Below are positions 43,682 through 51,849 of a DNA stretch of 64,000 nucleotides, in pieces. Below the pieces are notes generated by a model. That model saw only the letters and a list, made by a program, of their open reading frames with translations. It did no database searches and was not told where the DNA came from. Each line of letters opens with the position of its first letter. The stretch's first letter is position 1. Origin of the DNA: Synechococcus sp. MIT S9220 (GTDB taxonomy: Bacteria > Cyanobacteriota > Cyanobacteriia > PCC-6307 > Cyanobiaceae); assembly GCF_014304815.1 (NCBI RefSeq), contig NZ_CP047958.1:1798001-1862000 (forward strand), in the 5' to 3' direction. The position numbers and the translations under genes were made by a program.

Positions 43682-44000
43682 TGCGATGCATTAACAGTAA
43701 CCTCCATCGCTGCGTCGAGGCAACATCGCAACAAACACCACTCCCTGGACGCTGGCAAAAGCAACAGTGATGACTGCGATTAGATCAAGACATCAAAACC
43801 AAGCTATCGAAATCAAGCTGCAGAGACCCAAACGGCATCAAAGCGAGTCGTCGAGCGCGATCATTGACTCAGCCCACGCACGACCATGCGTTGTTGCGGG
43901 TCGACCAGCGAGCCTGCAGGAGAACTGGATTTAGTCGGATCACTAGCCGTTACGGTAGACCTGTCTTCAAACACATCTCCAAGAACAACCAAAGCTAACG
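43682..44000. other. Gap without a convincing gene
   Basis: About 320 bp. Overlapping frames on both strands near 43.86-44.04 kb look like shadows and have low-quality residue patterns. Confidence 0.4.
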
Positions 44001-44231
44001 ATGCGCCCTTCACTCCTGATTCTGCTCGCTCTGCTCGTGGCACCGAGTGCTGCCCTCGCCCAGAAAAAAATCCCCAAAGCTCAGGGACATAACCAATGCC
44101 CCCTGGGTTATGTCAACACACTTGGTACAACGTGTGTTTCACCGATCTACTATCAGGTTGCACCCACGAATGGAGAAGCCTGCAAGGAAGGGTGGATGAA
44201 TATCGGAGCCGGCTATTGCAGAAAAAAGTGA
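44001..44231 (+). CDS. Secreted Cys-containing small protein (76 aa)
   Basis: A clear signal peptide (RPSLLILLALLVAPSAALAQ) cleaved after ALA. The mature part is about 56 residues with four Cys (NQCPLGYVNTLGTTC and EACKEGWMNIGAGYC), giving two likely disulfides. Unknown periplasmic or secreted role. Confidence 0.65.
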   Translation: MRPSLLILLALLVAPSAALAQKKIPKAQGHNQCPLGYVNTLGTTCVSPIYYQVAPTNGEACKEGWMNIGAGYCRKK

Positions 44232-44280
44232 GCTCCGATCAATCCTCAATCTTAATGACTAGTCCTTAGCAGAATCAAAC

Positions 44281-44315
44281 ATCCGTTGCTAGACGTCGAC
44301 TAGTCAGCAACGGAT
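44281..44315 (+). promoter_or_regulatory. 10-bp perfect inverted repeat before the secreted 82-aa gene
   Basis: ATCCGTTGCT (44281-44290) and AGCAACGGAT (44306-44315) flank a 15-nt loop that itself contains GACTAGTC. The repeat ends 5 bp before the ATG at 44321, where the ribosome site should be. It is either an operator or a translation-controlling hairpin. Confidence 0.55.
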
Positions 44316-44320
44316 CATCC

Positions 44321-44569
44321 ATGAGACTTTTCTTCAAGTCTTCACTATTAATCGCGGCGGGAATGGTAGGGATGACAGCAACCACTGCGCATGCCCAACC
44401 CCGGACTATTTCCGAGTGCGCACAAACACTCACCGCACGAGGTTTTAATGTGATCGACAAAGATATTGATGATGGCCTCTACGAATTCGAAGCCATCAAA
44501 CACAACCAAAAATGGGATGTAAAGATGGACCAACAATGCAACGTCTTATTAGAGCGAATCGACGACTAA
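44321..44569 (+). CDS. Secreted PepSY-like small protein (82 aa)
   Basis: Signal peptide RLFFKSSLLIAAGMVGMTAT cleaved near AHA. The mature part has GFNVIDKDIDDGLYEFEAIK and WDVKMDQQCNVL, the strand pattern of PepSY/PepSY-like domains. Periplasmic; role unknown. Confidence 0.6.
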   Translation: MRLFFKSSLLIAAGMVGMTATTAHAQPRTISECAQTLTARGFNVIDKDIDDGLYEFEAIKHNQKWDVKMDQQCNVLLERIDD

Positions 44570-44625
44570 TTCTTACTCTCAAGACTATATTGGAACCAAA
44601 GCCAATAGGATTACCGCTGACAGCC

Positions 44626-45015
44626 TTACATTAATCCCAAAGAATGAAATAGGCCCCTGCTAACAAACACAAGGATGCAAATCGAAGTAAATGCCACGAG
44701 ATTAATTGCTGCAATGTCGAAGACAATCGGACTACGCTCCGCCTTCTGAGAAACACCAGAAGAAAACGATTGATTGATATTGTCCCAATAGGCAATCACA
44801 AAACCTTTTTTGGCCGTAAGGCTTCCGCCACCAGTCAAGATTTGGCTTTGACCCTGACTTGCCAACTGTTGACGGTCGATCTTTTCAGCCTCACGCCTAA
44901 AAGCGTTTTGAAACCAGCTGACGTGACTGAAAAACCCGATCGTGAACCAAAAAATCAGTGAGACACCAATCAGAGCACTAAGAAAAACCATGCCGAAACG
45001 ACTCGCTTGTATCAA
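44626..45015 (-). CDS. Two-helix membrane protein (129 aa)
   Basis: Hydrophobic helices at about residues 8-28 and 101-122 enclose a roughly 70-residue polar loop. Unknown. Confidence 0.5.
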   Translation of the reverse strand: MIQASRFGMVFLSALIGVSLIFWFTIGFFSHVSWFQNAFRREAEKIDRQQLASQGQSQILTGGGSLTAKKGFVIAYWDNINQSFSSGVSQKAERSPIVFDIAAINLVAFTSICILVFVSRGLFHSLGLM

Positions 45016-45192
45016 CTAACCAAATATCATCTTCTCAACGCAATCCAAGAGAGTGTCATATGAACCAGAGGCGAAAATCATTTATCAGGATGGGCGAGCA
45101 ACCAAAAATTTTTAACAGGTCTTCGTATCAATTCTCCATTTCGTAAGGCGTCAAGCCGGCCTCCTTTCTTCGGTACACGCAATGGAAACCGA

Positions 45193-45477
45193 TCAGGATT
45201 TCCCAGATGGCAACTGTGCTCGGTAATCGTCGGCAACAACATCCAGAAGCCCTAAGACATAGCGATCGCTCGCTCCAATGTCAGATTGAAGGGTCTGAAG
45301 ACTCATGCGGATATCTTCGATCGCACTATTGATTTGATTTTCAAGCTGTGACTGGCTTGGCTGCCATTCTTCAGTCAATGAAGTTGACGAGGCAATTTTC
45401 AAATTTGTGGAATCTTGGTGCTTCGGAGGCATGGAACCTCGCCGTGGAGCCTGAGAATTCCGCGCTTGGTATGCCAT
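45193..45477 (-). CDS. Small helical hypothetical protein (94 aa)
   Basis: A polar N-terminus, then an amphipathic helix (QLENQINSAIEDIRMSLQTL). Possible coiled-coil dimer. Unknown. Confidence 0.5.
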   Translation of the reverse strand: MAYQARNSQAPRRGSMPPKHQDSTNLKIASSTSLTEEWQPSQSQLENQINSAIEDIRMSLQTLQSDIGASDRYVLGLLDVVADDYRAQLPSGKS

Positions 45478-45642
45478 GTTGATCCGTTTTGCTAAATCTT
45501 TTCATCGAAATCCCAGGAAGACTGTCAAATTGCTAACGATCGAACAGTGCATCGACGACGCAGCAGCAAGAACAGATCAGCAAAGCCCCAATAGACATGC
45601 GATTAGAACGCGCGACTGGGCTGGACGACCCGATTCAGCGGA

Positions 45643-46005
45643 TCAAGAACCACGCTTGCGCCCAAGCACTTTTCTCGTCACCACACCGTCTTCCTTCTGA
45701 TAGAGAACAAGGCGGTTCTCTTCCAATGTATTCAAACTCAGGATGCCTCTAGAACGATATTGACGATTAAATGGAACCACCCATGATGTACCCATTGCCA
45801 TCACATAGATCAATTCTTGCTGATCAGCACTGATGCAAAAACGCACCTTCGAATCCTTATAAACACCAACATCGCTGACATACTCAGCTTTAAAAAAGTC
45901 ACAACCCTGAGCACGTTGAAACTCGTCTTTGATATTGGCAAATGCAAAGCTGTTAAAACTGAGACCGAGCAGCGCCAAGACCCCAATCCCTGGGATGCAT
46001 TTCAT
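45643..46005 (-). CDS. Secreted hypothetical protein (120 aa)
   Basis: Signal peptide KCIPGIGVLALLGLSFNSFA ends near residue 22. The mature domain is beta-rich with two Cys (GCDFFKAEY, RFCISADQQ). Unknown periplasmic role. Confidence 0.6.
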   Translation of the reverse strand: MKCIPGIGVLALLGLSFNSFAFANIKDEFQRAQGCDFFKAEYVSDVGVYKDSKVRFCISADQQELIYVMAMGTSWVVPFNRQYRSRGILSLNTLEENRLVLYQKEDGVVTRKVLGRKRGS

Positions 46006-46200
46006 AAACCCTCACGCGTTACACAACAGAAGCAGCATGGCGCGTCATGGCAGCGATGCAAGCCGCTTTGAAGCCAGCAACTAGCGAAATAGCCGTGGCC
46101 AACAACGCATCCCAGAGCTGATCAGGGATTTCAATCGCTACTTGAGAGTGATCTGATCAATACATGCTGTTCTGAGCGGGGCAGTAATTTTTCGCCACCA

Positions 46201-46404
46201 TTGAGATCAGTCTTGTCAACACGCGACTTCACAGAATCTGAGGACGCGAAGCCTCAATTCATTGATCCAGTGTTTCTCCAACATGCTCAGGCCAGCGTTG
46301 GGCCATGGTGGGAGGCTCGCATTCGTGCACTGATCAATCAGGATTGTGCTGAAGAAGCCGGTGCTCTGTTCAGAGAGTTCGAAACACCTGAAAAGGGCTT
46401 CTAA
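46201..46404 (+). CDS. Small hypothetical protein (67 aa)
   Basis: TTG start, uncertain. Trp- and Glu-rich (GPWWEARIRALINQDCAEEA). Unknown. Confidence 0.4.
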   Translation: MRSVLSTRDFTESEDAKPQFIDPVFLQHAQASVGPWWEARIRALINQDCAEEAGALFREFETPEKGF

Positions 46405-46589
46405 CGTTGAGCGAACTGACCCCAGCTCAATCGTCCAGCCCACGCCTTGAATACTCACAAGCTGCTGAACCGCTCAACAAGAGGGAGAGCTGGGAAACTG
46501 ATCTCAGACGATCCTGAACCAAGCAGATCGCAAAGACTTGCCATCCCAGCAAGTCGCGCTCATGATGCTCCTAATTGCAAGGATCCTTG

Positions 46590-46733
46590 ATGAGCCACCG
46601 CCTCGTTCGTGCTCACAAGAGATTGATTGTCAAAATACAACAAAAGACTGGGCTTTCTGATTATCAGATCTTGTGGCTAGCTTTTGCGAAAGGGATCATC
46701 GTTGGCATCGTGCTCACGATTATTTTACTTTAA
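46590..46733 (+). CDS. Small membrane-anchored basic protein (47 aa)
   Basis: A basic N-terminal helix (SHRLVRAHKRLIVKIQQKTG) and a C-terminal membrane helix (LAFAKGIIVGIVLTIILL). The arrangement suggests a membrane-surface binding peptide. Unknown. Confidence 0.5.
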   Translation: MSHRLVRAHKRLIVKIQQKTGLSDYQILWLAFAKGIIVGIVLTIILL

Positions 46734-46800
46734 AAATCGACACGCATACTTCGATCTTCAACCATATCGTTCTACTTTTTTCTCCCAGCCTTTCACCCAG

Positions 46801-47019
46801 ATGACAACAGACAATTCAGCATCTAATCCTAACAACAGTGAAATGAATAGAGCGCTGACTTACTCAGAAATGATGAACGAAGGCAGGCAGAATACGAAAG
46901 CCGAAAATCGAGGCCAGAAAGATCAACTTCATCAACGAGTGGAAGAACTTGAAAGAAAAGTGGAACACCTTCAGAACGTCATCCAACGCCAACTTCGCCT
47001 TGGCAGAATGACTGAGTAG
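46801..47019 (+). CDS. Small coiled-coil protein (72 aa)
   Basis: From the ATG at 46801: a polar Asn/Ser start and a C-terminal heptad coil (HQRVEELERKVEHLQNVIQR). Likely forms a parallel dimer. Unknown. Confidence 0.55.
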   Translation: MTTDNSASNPNNSEMNRALTYSEMMNEGRQNTKAENRGQKDQLHQRVEELERKVEHLQNVIQRQLRLGRMTE

Positions 47020-47145
47020 GCAGCAAAAACCATCAAGGGATATATTAGACTGAAGGATTTTTCTTCAAAAAATCCAACCTTGGAACAAATAAACATCAAA
47101 GGGATTATCAGACAATGGAAGAGATTCTGAGAATAATTTAAAGAC

Positions 47146-47742
47146 TTATGAATTTGCAGAACGAATGTTCAGGCTTATGCAATCAAGACTGTCGTAGGTC
47201 TCAACACCAGAGTCTGGATTGACGCCAGTAGCCCTCGAGCACATCTCCTCTCGTTGAGGGGCATCAATAATGGCTCCGGAAAAATCTGCTCCATCGATTG
47301 TCGTTGCCATAAAGAAGCTCTTGGTCAAAACGGCATCTCTAAAGTTCACATTGGTGAGGTTTGCCTCTTCAAAATGCGTTGCATAGGCGATACTGCCCTC
47401 AAGATTTGCTCCCTCGAGATCTGCTCTTTTCAGAGTCGCCACACTAAATAAGGCACCTCTCAGGTCAAGACCAGACAGGTCATAATTGGCCAAATCATAT
47501 TTAACAAACTCCTTGGTGATCGGCTTTCCATCCTCATCTCGTTCGTAGAAAGGAAATTTTTCCTTGAAGGCCTCTGTGGCCTGATCGCTTCCCTGCAGAC
47601 TTCGATCAAGCCCGAGATCTGGAAGACCTCCACCACTGGGATAAATCGCCAATGCCTTTGATGGCAGCATCAGCAGTGCGCCGAACAGAATCGCAACAAA
47701 GGATCGAACTAACGGCCTAACAATGCGATTAACTAATTTCAT
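47146..47742 (-). CDS. Pentapeptide-repeat protein with signal sequence
   Basis: A 198-residue protein. The basic-hydrophobic start (about 1-32, LVRSFVAILFGALLMLPSKA) ends near ALA, so it is probably exported, in cyanobacteria often to the thylakoid lumen. About a dozen pentapeptides of the A(D/N)LXX type follow from residue 84 (LSGLDLRGALFSVATLKRAD) and form a right-handed beta-helix. The tail has two Cys. Structural or protein-binding role; no enzyme motif. Confidence 0.8.
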   Translation of the reverse strand: MKLVNRIVRPLVRSFVAILFGALLMLPSKALAIYPSGGGLPDLGLDRSLQGSDQATEAFKEKFPFYERDEDGKPITKEFVKYDLANYDLSGLDLRGALFSVATLKRADLEGANLEGSIAYATHFEEANLTNVNFRDAVLTKSFFMATTIDGADFSGAIIDAPQREEMCSRATGVNPDSGVETYDSLDCISLNIRSANS

Positions 47743-47939
47743 CAGGCACTCCTTTTATTGAAAAACCTAAGGCAAGCAAGTGCGGCACTTTGACAACATG
47801 ACCCGCTGAGATGAAACAAATCGAGCAGTGACGAGCGAAAAATCTCACTACGCTGAATCTCATTGATCGCCTGCAAAGGACCAAGATGATGAATCAAAAA
47901 TTGTGCGCAACGTAAGATAAATGGAGAGTTCTCTACCAA
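47742..47939 (-). CDS. Weak small ORF (65 aa)
   Basis: Adjacent to the pentapeptide gene on the same strand, with a Cys-rich second half. It could be part of the leader rather than a protein. Confidence 0.3.
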   Translation of the reverse strand: MVENSPFILRCAQFLIHHLGPLQAINEIQRSEIFRSSLLDLFHLSGSCCQSAALACLRFFNKRSA

Positions 47940-47940
47940 A

Positions 47941-48099
47941 TTGGAAGATCAAACTCAGGCACTTCTTGCAGAACTGATTCGACAAGCTCTTATCAGAATC
48001 CACAGTGGCGAAGCAGGTGCCGACTCAGCACTTTACAGAGCTATCTACACTCTTCAGGAGCAAAATATCATCGAAAACATAGCATCAACTTTGCAATAA
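47941..48099 (+). CDS. Small helical hypothetical protein (52 aa)
   Basis: TTG start. Two helices (EDQTQALLAELIRQALIRIH, GADSALYRAIYTLQEQNIIE). The residue pattern is strongly protein-like. It diverges from the minus-strand ORF at 47939 with almost no gap. Confidence 0.45.
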   Translation: MEDQTQALLAELIRQALIRIHSGEAGADSALYRAIYTLQEQNIIENIASTLQ

Positions 48100-48299
48100 A
48101 TTCCAATCTCCTCAATGATTGCAAAATGCAAGAAAAAAGCGAAAAAGAAGACAAAAACTCAATCTAAAAGCAAGATTCTAACCATCAGCTTACCAAATAA
48201 ATATAGCCAGACACCAAATTCATGGAGAGCCAAATCAAAGCCGAGAAATAAACAGCAGCAAAGACAAACTCTTCAATAAATCCAAATGAATTCATGTGC

Positions 48300-48599
48300 T
48301 CAGTAAAGCGTTGCTCTACGGATAAATTGCATTGCAGCAAGTGCTCCTAAAAAGAAGACTGTTGGGATACCCAATGCATTCACGGCCAGAGTCCTAACGG
48401 TAAACACAGGGTATCCTCCATCTTTCCTTTTGAAAGGTGCCAATGGGCTATCGATCCACTCTTTACGATTCTGAATCGAAGGCACCCCAAAAAACTGTTT
48501 TCCCCAGACAAGAATTTCCCATCGGGTTAGCCAGAACGCTGTGCTGATGACTGAGAAGGCTATTGGGGAAGCAACCAATAGGATCTTGTAGTTGAACAC
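48300..48599 (-). CDS. PsbF-like (cytochrome b559 beta) protein with extra N-terminal helix, no haem His
   Basis: 99 residues. The C-terminal half, [20 protein letters not shown] then [14 protein letters not shown], is nearly a canonical PsbF, but the haem-ligand His of the VRWLAVHTL motif is Asn (AAT). Residues 1-60 add a first helix and [20 protein letters not shown]. This part loosely recalls the region after the PsbE helix (FG.P......PL...F), which would make the protein a PsbE-PsbF-like fusion; that half also lacks a clear haem His. It should be a two-helix membrane protein that cannot bind b559 haem normally. Context: small-gene island, not psbEFLJ. Confidence 0.75.
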   Translation of the reverse strand: MFNYKILLVASPIAFSVISTAFWLTRWEILVWGKQFFGVPSIQNRKEWIDSPLAPFKRKDGGYPVFTVRTLAVNALGIPTVFFLGALAAMQFIRRATLY

Positions 48600-48746
48600 A
48601 ACAACAACGTCGTTTGCAACAGACTAGAAGGACGTCATGCTCTCTAAGTATTGATTGATGCACAATTTTGGCCTCAATGCGTCACCCGCATTGACTCATT
48701 TTTATCAATCAGATTGATAGCGGCAAGGTGATTTTTTCAGGGATCC

Positions 48747-48860
48747 ATGCATCATTTGCACTACAAAACCGGGGAAATGAATCAATCCGCCTTGATTTGC
48801 ATCGACAATGCCAATCCTGATGCGGCAATGAGCAACATACACATCAATTTCGACTCATGA
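48747..48860 (+). CDS. Tiny hypothetical ORF (37 aa)
   Basis: HHLHYKTGEMNQSALICIDN; overlaps the next frame by ATGA. Weak. Confidence 0.25.
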   Translation: MHHLHYKTGEMNQSALICIDNANPDAAMSNIHINFDS

Positions 48861-48994
48861 TTTTACGCACTGCCGATACAGATGTTTCAAGCAAAAGCTT
48901 CGTGCAGCTGAGACATTCGACCATCTTTAAGAAACATATTGGTTCATTGACAGACAAGAAATTGGGTCACCTGCTTAAGCAATTTCCTGATTGA
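48857..48994 (+). CDS. Small ORF (45 aa), faintly MazF C-terminus-like
   Basis: KSFVQLRHSTIFKKHIGSLT then DKKLGHLLKQ. The order 'strand, basic stretch, IG.L.D..L..L' loosely recalls the C-terminus of MazF/PemK toxins. If so it is a truncated remnant. Speculative. Confidence 0.3.
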   Translation: MILRTADTDVSSKSFVQLRHSTIFKKHIGSLTDKKLGHLLKQFPD

Positions 48995-49112
48995 TCAAGG
49001 CACAACTTGAGCACAAGTCTGAAATAGCAAACCCAAGCCCACAGGCTTCTCTGCGCAGTGAGGGCATGACAGCCTTGGGTGAACAAAGACTCACGACCCG
49101 CCTGATAACCAC

Positions 49113-49757
49113 ATGGACAACACGCTGGTGTGTGGGCCTACAACCGGGTCAGCAACCGTGGTGCTGGCCCATGGTGCCGGCGCTGGCATGGAGAGTCCTT
49201 TTATGCAGCACATGGCCGAAGGACTTGCGCAGCAGGGGTGGCAGGTGATCCGCTTCGAATTTCCCTATATGGCCCAGCAGCGCGTCAGTGGTCGCAAAAG
49301 ACCACCCAACAAAGCTGACATCCTGTTGCAGTGTTATGCCGAGCAACTCCAGTCTCTTCCTGCCAAGCAGCCGCTGATCATCGGAGGCAAATCCATGGGT
49401 GGGAGGATCGCCAGCCTGCTTGCCGATGCGTTGTGGAGCCAAAACAGGATTCTGGGATGCATCTGTCTGGGCTATCCCTTTCACCCTCTTGGCAAACCAG
49501 AGACATTGCGCGTGGAACATTTGCAGAATCTGCAAACGCCAACCCTGGTGATACAGGGAGAGCGGGATGCGATGGGCAACAGGAAGGACGTGAACAACTA
49601 TGCGCTGTCAGAGCAAATACAACTCGCCTGGATGCCCGATGGTGATCACAGCTTCAAACCACGCAAACAATCAGGGCATAGCGAACTTCAGAACTTGAAT
49701 CTGGCTGTTGAACACATGCATGACTTCCTCAGCAAGGTGGTGCAGCCAGCAAGCTGA
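49113..49757 (+). CDS. Alpha/beta-hydrolase, KANL3/Tex30-like
   Basis: A 214-residue serine hydrolase-fold protein. Oxyanion region VLAHGAGAGMESPFM, nucleophile elbow GKSMGGRIASLLAD, acid in VIQGERDAMG, and catalytic His in MPDGDHSFKPRK. All three triad residues are present. Substrate unknown. First core gene to the right of the island. Confidence 0.85.
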   Translation: MDNTLVCGPTTGSATVVLAHGAGAGMESPFMQHMAEGLAQQGWQVIRFEFPYMAQQRVSGRKRPPNKADILLQCYAEQLQSLPAKQPLIIGGKSMGGRIASLLADALWSQNRILGCICLGYPFHPLGKPETLRVEHLQNLQTPTLVIQGERDAMGNRKDVNNYALSEQIQLAWMPDGDHSFKPRKQSGHSELQNLNLAVEHMHDFLSKVVQPAS

Positions 49758-49767
49758 GGGTGGTCCA

Positions 49768-50052
49768 TCACGTCTGGTTGCCACCCAGCATGTCGTCGTA
49801 CCCCTCGTAGGGGTTGTATTCCGCCCAGCCAGGACTGGCCTGATCCATTAGGCCGAACTCACCGTCAATCATGTCGGCCCGGGTGTTGCCATAAGGAACT
49901 GTGTTGCAAGTGATCCCACCACCCGCAACAGGCTTGCAGTCATCAAAACGCACCTGCCCCCGAACAGGATTGGCCAGACTGGTGCCGATCGTGACCAGAG
50001 CGACAACGCTCGTTAACAACACGCGCACGACGCTTGATGCATGGAACCCCAT
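49768..50052 (-). CDS. Secreted hypothetical protein (94 aa)
   Basis: From the ATG at 50052. A signal sequence (HASSVVRVLLTSVVALVTIG) is followed by a short acidic, Tyr-rich mature part with two Cys. Unknown. Confidence 0.5.
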   Translation of the reverse strand: MGFHASSVVRVLLTSVVALVTIGTSLANPVRGQVRFDDCKPVAGGGITCNTVPYGNTRADMIDGEFGLMDQASPGWAEYNPYEGYDDMLGGNQT

Positions 50053-50077
50053 TGTGAATGGGATCGTGAGCAGTGGA

Positions 50078-50380
50078 TCAAAGGCCTGCACAGAGGCGTT
50101 CACTGTCCCGCAATGTCTCAAAAACTTTCTGACCCCGTTGTTCACCAAGCTGCACCATCACCACTTCCGCCTGCACACCAAGCAGCAGGGTCTGGCAGGG
50201 ATAGAGCTGGCGATCGGCGGCACGACGCTGCATCGCCTCAGTGAGCATCAGAGCTCGATCACAGCTGGGTGCATCAGCGCTCTTAAAACATGCCAAAAGA
50301 AGCGGACGCACTCCATCGAGAGACGCTGCATGACCCGGCGCTGCAACACTGCCAATCACAAGAGCAATCGTTCCAGACAT
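50078..50380 (-). CDS. Secreted Cys-containing hypothetical protein (100 aa)
   Basis: From the ATG at 50380 (an ATG at 50464 is possible). Signal SGTIALVIGSVAAPGHAASL, then a helical mature domain with four Cys (LLACFKSADAPSCDRAL, YPCQTLLL, RLCAG). Unknown. It is in tandem with the secreted 94-residue gene. Confidence 0.5.
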   Translation of the reverse strand: MSGTIALVIGSVAAPGHAASLDGVRPLLLACFKSADAPSCDRALMLTEAMQRRAADRQLYPCQTLLLGVQAEVVMVQLGEQRGQKVFETLRDSERLCAGL

Positions 50381-50528
50381 CCATGCCCTGAGCAAATTGT
50401 TCAAGAGGTTGTTACCCAAGAGGTGTAAAAAGAGCAACGACTTGACGTGCTTCCAAGCATTCACAAACCAACTCTTGAGCTGGCCGCGAGAACAACTGAA
50501 AGAATGAGATCACTCGATCGATGATCGG

Positions 50529-50645
50529 ATGTATACCGACTGGACCGCAGTCGCACTCTTACTGTTCACGGCTGTACCCCTGTTGGCTGTCGTGGCAGCA
50601 GCGGCATTTTTTATTTGGCAAAAGCGGAAATCACCGCTTTCTTGA
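50529..50645 (+). CDS. Tiny single-helix membrane peptide (38 aa)
   Basis: YTDWTAVALLLFTAVPLLAV then a basic end (IWQKRKSPLS). It has the layout of photosystem or cytochrome small subunits, but I cannot match it to one. Overlaps the 3' end of the zinc-finger gene. Confidence 0.4.
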   Translation: MYTDWTAVALLLFTAVPLLAVVAAAAFFIWQKRKSPLS

Positions 50646-50835
50646 TGACCACTTCTTTGAGCTTTTCAGATCCCTCCTCGAGGGAGCCAACGACAGAACG
50701 CGCTGGGAATGTTGATGTTGTGGGAGAGGCGACAGGCCGAAGCACACCTCTGCCCAGACAGTCATGACAGGTCCGGAAGCGCTGCTCGCTGATGCGTTTA
50801 ATTCCACTGCCTCCGCAGCTGGAGCAGATCGCCAT
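50611..50835 (-). CDS. DnaJ-type zinc-finger small protein (74 aa)
   Basis: From the ATG at 50835: CSSCGGSGIKR and CHDCLGRGVL form two CxxCxGxG motifs, as in the DnaJ/BSD2 zinc domain. A basic helical tail follows. Possibly a thiol or assembly chaperone; in plants BSD2 helps Rubisco assembly, but that role here is only a suggestion. Confidence 0.65.
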   Translation of the reverse strand: MAICSSCGGSGIKRISEQRFRTCHDCLGRGVLRPVASPTTSTFPARSVVGSLEEGSEKLKEVVIKKAVISAFAK

Positions 50836-50899
50836 GCCTGAACCAAAAAAACCAACTTCAGTGTGGAAGCCACAAGCGGCTGCGATCCCGAAGGATTCC

Positions 50900-51796
50900 T
50901 TAAGAATCTGGGTCATCCCAACATCCCTGCAGCGGCAGGGGTCGAGCCTGAATCTCTTGCAGCAGCTCGCAAGCCGATAAGGAGCAGTGCTCGTCGACCA
51001 AACCCAGCGAAGCGGCCAGCCATCCCACCACCTGCTGCGATGACCACTGCTTCTCCTGAAGAGGTGCCAACCCTTCGGCCTGTTCACGTTTGGAGAGCTT
51101 CTGCCCTTTCGAATCGCAAAGCAGCGGTGTGTGTCGATAGCTGGGCGATTGCTCCTCCAGAGAGGCGATCACCGCCTGCTGGGCAAGACACACGGCAGCC
51201 AAATCAGAGCCCCGAACCACCTCGGTGATACCCAGTGCCAGCTCGTCCACTGCCGTTGAAAGGTGATAGGCGATAAATCCATCGGCTCGGCGCAGAACCA
51301 GATCACCGCAGCGGGGTTCATCCACGGCCTTCACTTTCAGCCTCCAGGCAGGCAGACGTCCATCCTGCAGACCCCAGCCCCTTGCCATCTCCCTACAGGT
51401 TCCTGGATAGCGCCGACCGGCACCCAGCTGACGACGACTGCAGCGGCAGGGATACAGCAGCTGGTCACGCCGAAGTGCAGAGAGGCAGGAGTTGTATAGC
51501 CCGAGCCGCTGGCTCTGCATGATCACTGGACCATCCCAGTGCAATCCAAGCCATTGCAAGTCTTCGAGAGCTGAGTCGACCGCGCCAAGCCGGATGCGCG
51601 GAGTATCGAGATCATCAATCCGCAGCAACCATTCACCACCCTGAAGACGGGCCTGCAACCAGGAGATCAGCGCCGTGCGCAGGTTGCCCAGATGCAGGGG
51701 ACCCGAGGGAGTCGGAGCGAAACGGCCGCGATAACCCAGGAGACGCTGTTGACGCCCCTGCTCAAAAACGGCCTGGAGACAATCAGGAAGGTCCAC
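50900..51796 (-). CDS. gluQ: Glutamyl-Q tRNA(Asp) synthetase
   Basis: A paralogue of the GluRS catalytic domain that attaches Glu to queuosine in tRNA-Asp. Length 298 with no anticodon-binding domain, as expected. Signature RFAPTPSGPLHLGNLRTAL, zinc ligands in PCRCSRRQLGAG, and KLSKRE in place of KMSKS. GTG start. Downstream of HU on the same strand. Confidence 0.93.
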   Translation of the reverse strand: MDLPDCLQAVFEQGRQQRLLGYRGRFAPTPSGPLHLGNLRTALISWLQARLQGGEWLLRIDDLDTPRIRLGAVDSALEDLQWLGLHWDGPVIMQSQRLGLYNSCLSALRRDQLLYPCRCSRRQLGAGRRYPGTCREMARGWGLQDGRLPAWRLKVKAVDEPRCGDLVLRRADGFIAYHLSTAVDELALGITEVVRGSDLAAVCLAQQAVIASLEEQSPSYRHTPLLCDSKGQKLSKREQAEGLAPLQEKQWSSQQVVGWLAASLGLVDEHCSLSACELLQEIQARPLPLQGCWDDPDS

Positions 51797-51800
51797 ACAA

Positions 51801-51826
51801 GAAAGGGTGGCCCGAGAGGACCACCC
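51801..51826 (-). terminator. Terminator between HU and gluQ
   Basis: On the minus strand GGGTGG / CCACCC forms a stem around TCCTCTCGGG and is followed by TTTC, ending the HU transcript. Confidence 0.65.
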
Positions 51827-51849
51827 CGATCAAGCGTTCAGGCAGTCAA

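Noticed and set aside
43861-44092. Overlapping frames on both strands before the secreted 76-aa gene
   Set aside because: They overlap the signal peptide region of a clear secreted protein and lack motifs or ribosome sites.
29035-48700. CRISPR array or prochlorosin-type peptide cluster in the island
   Set aside because: No regularly spaced direct repeats, no cas genes, and no leader peptides with the double-Gly motif or LanM-like enzyme were seen.
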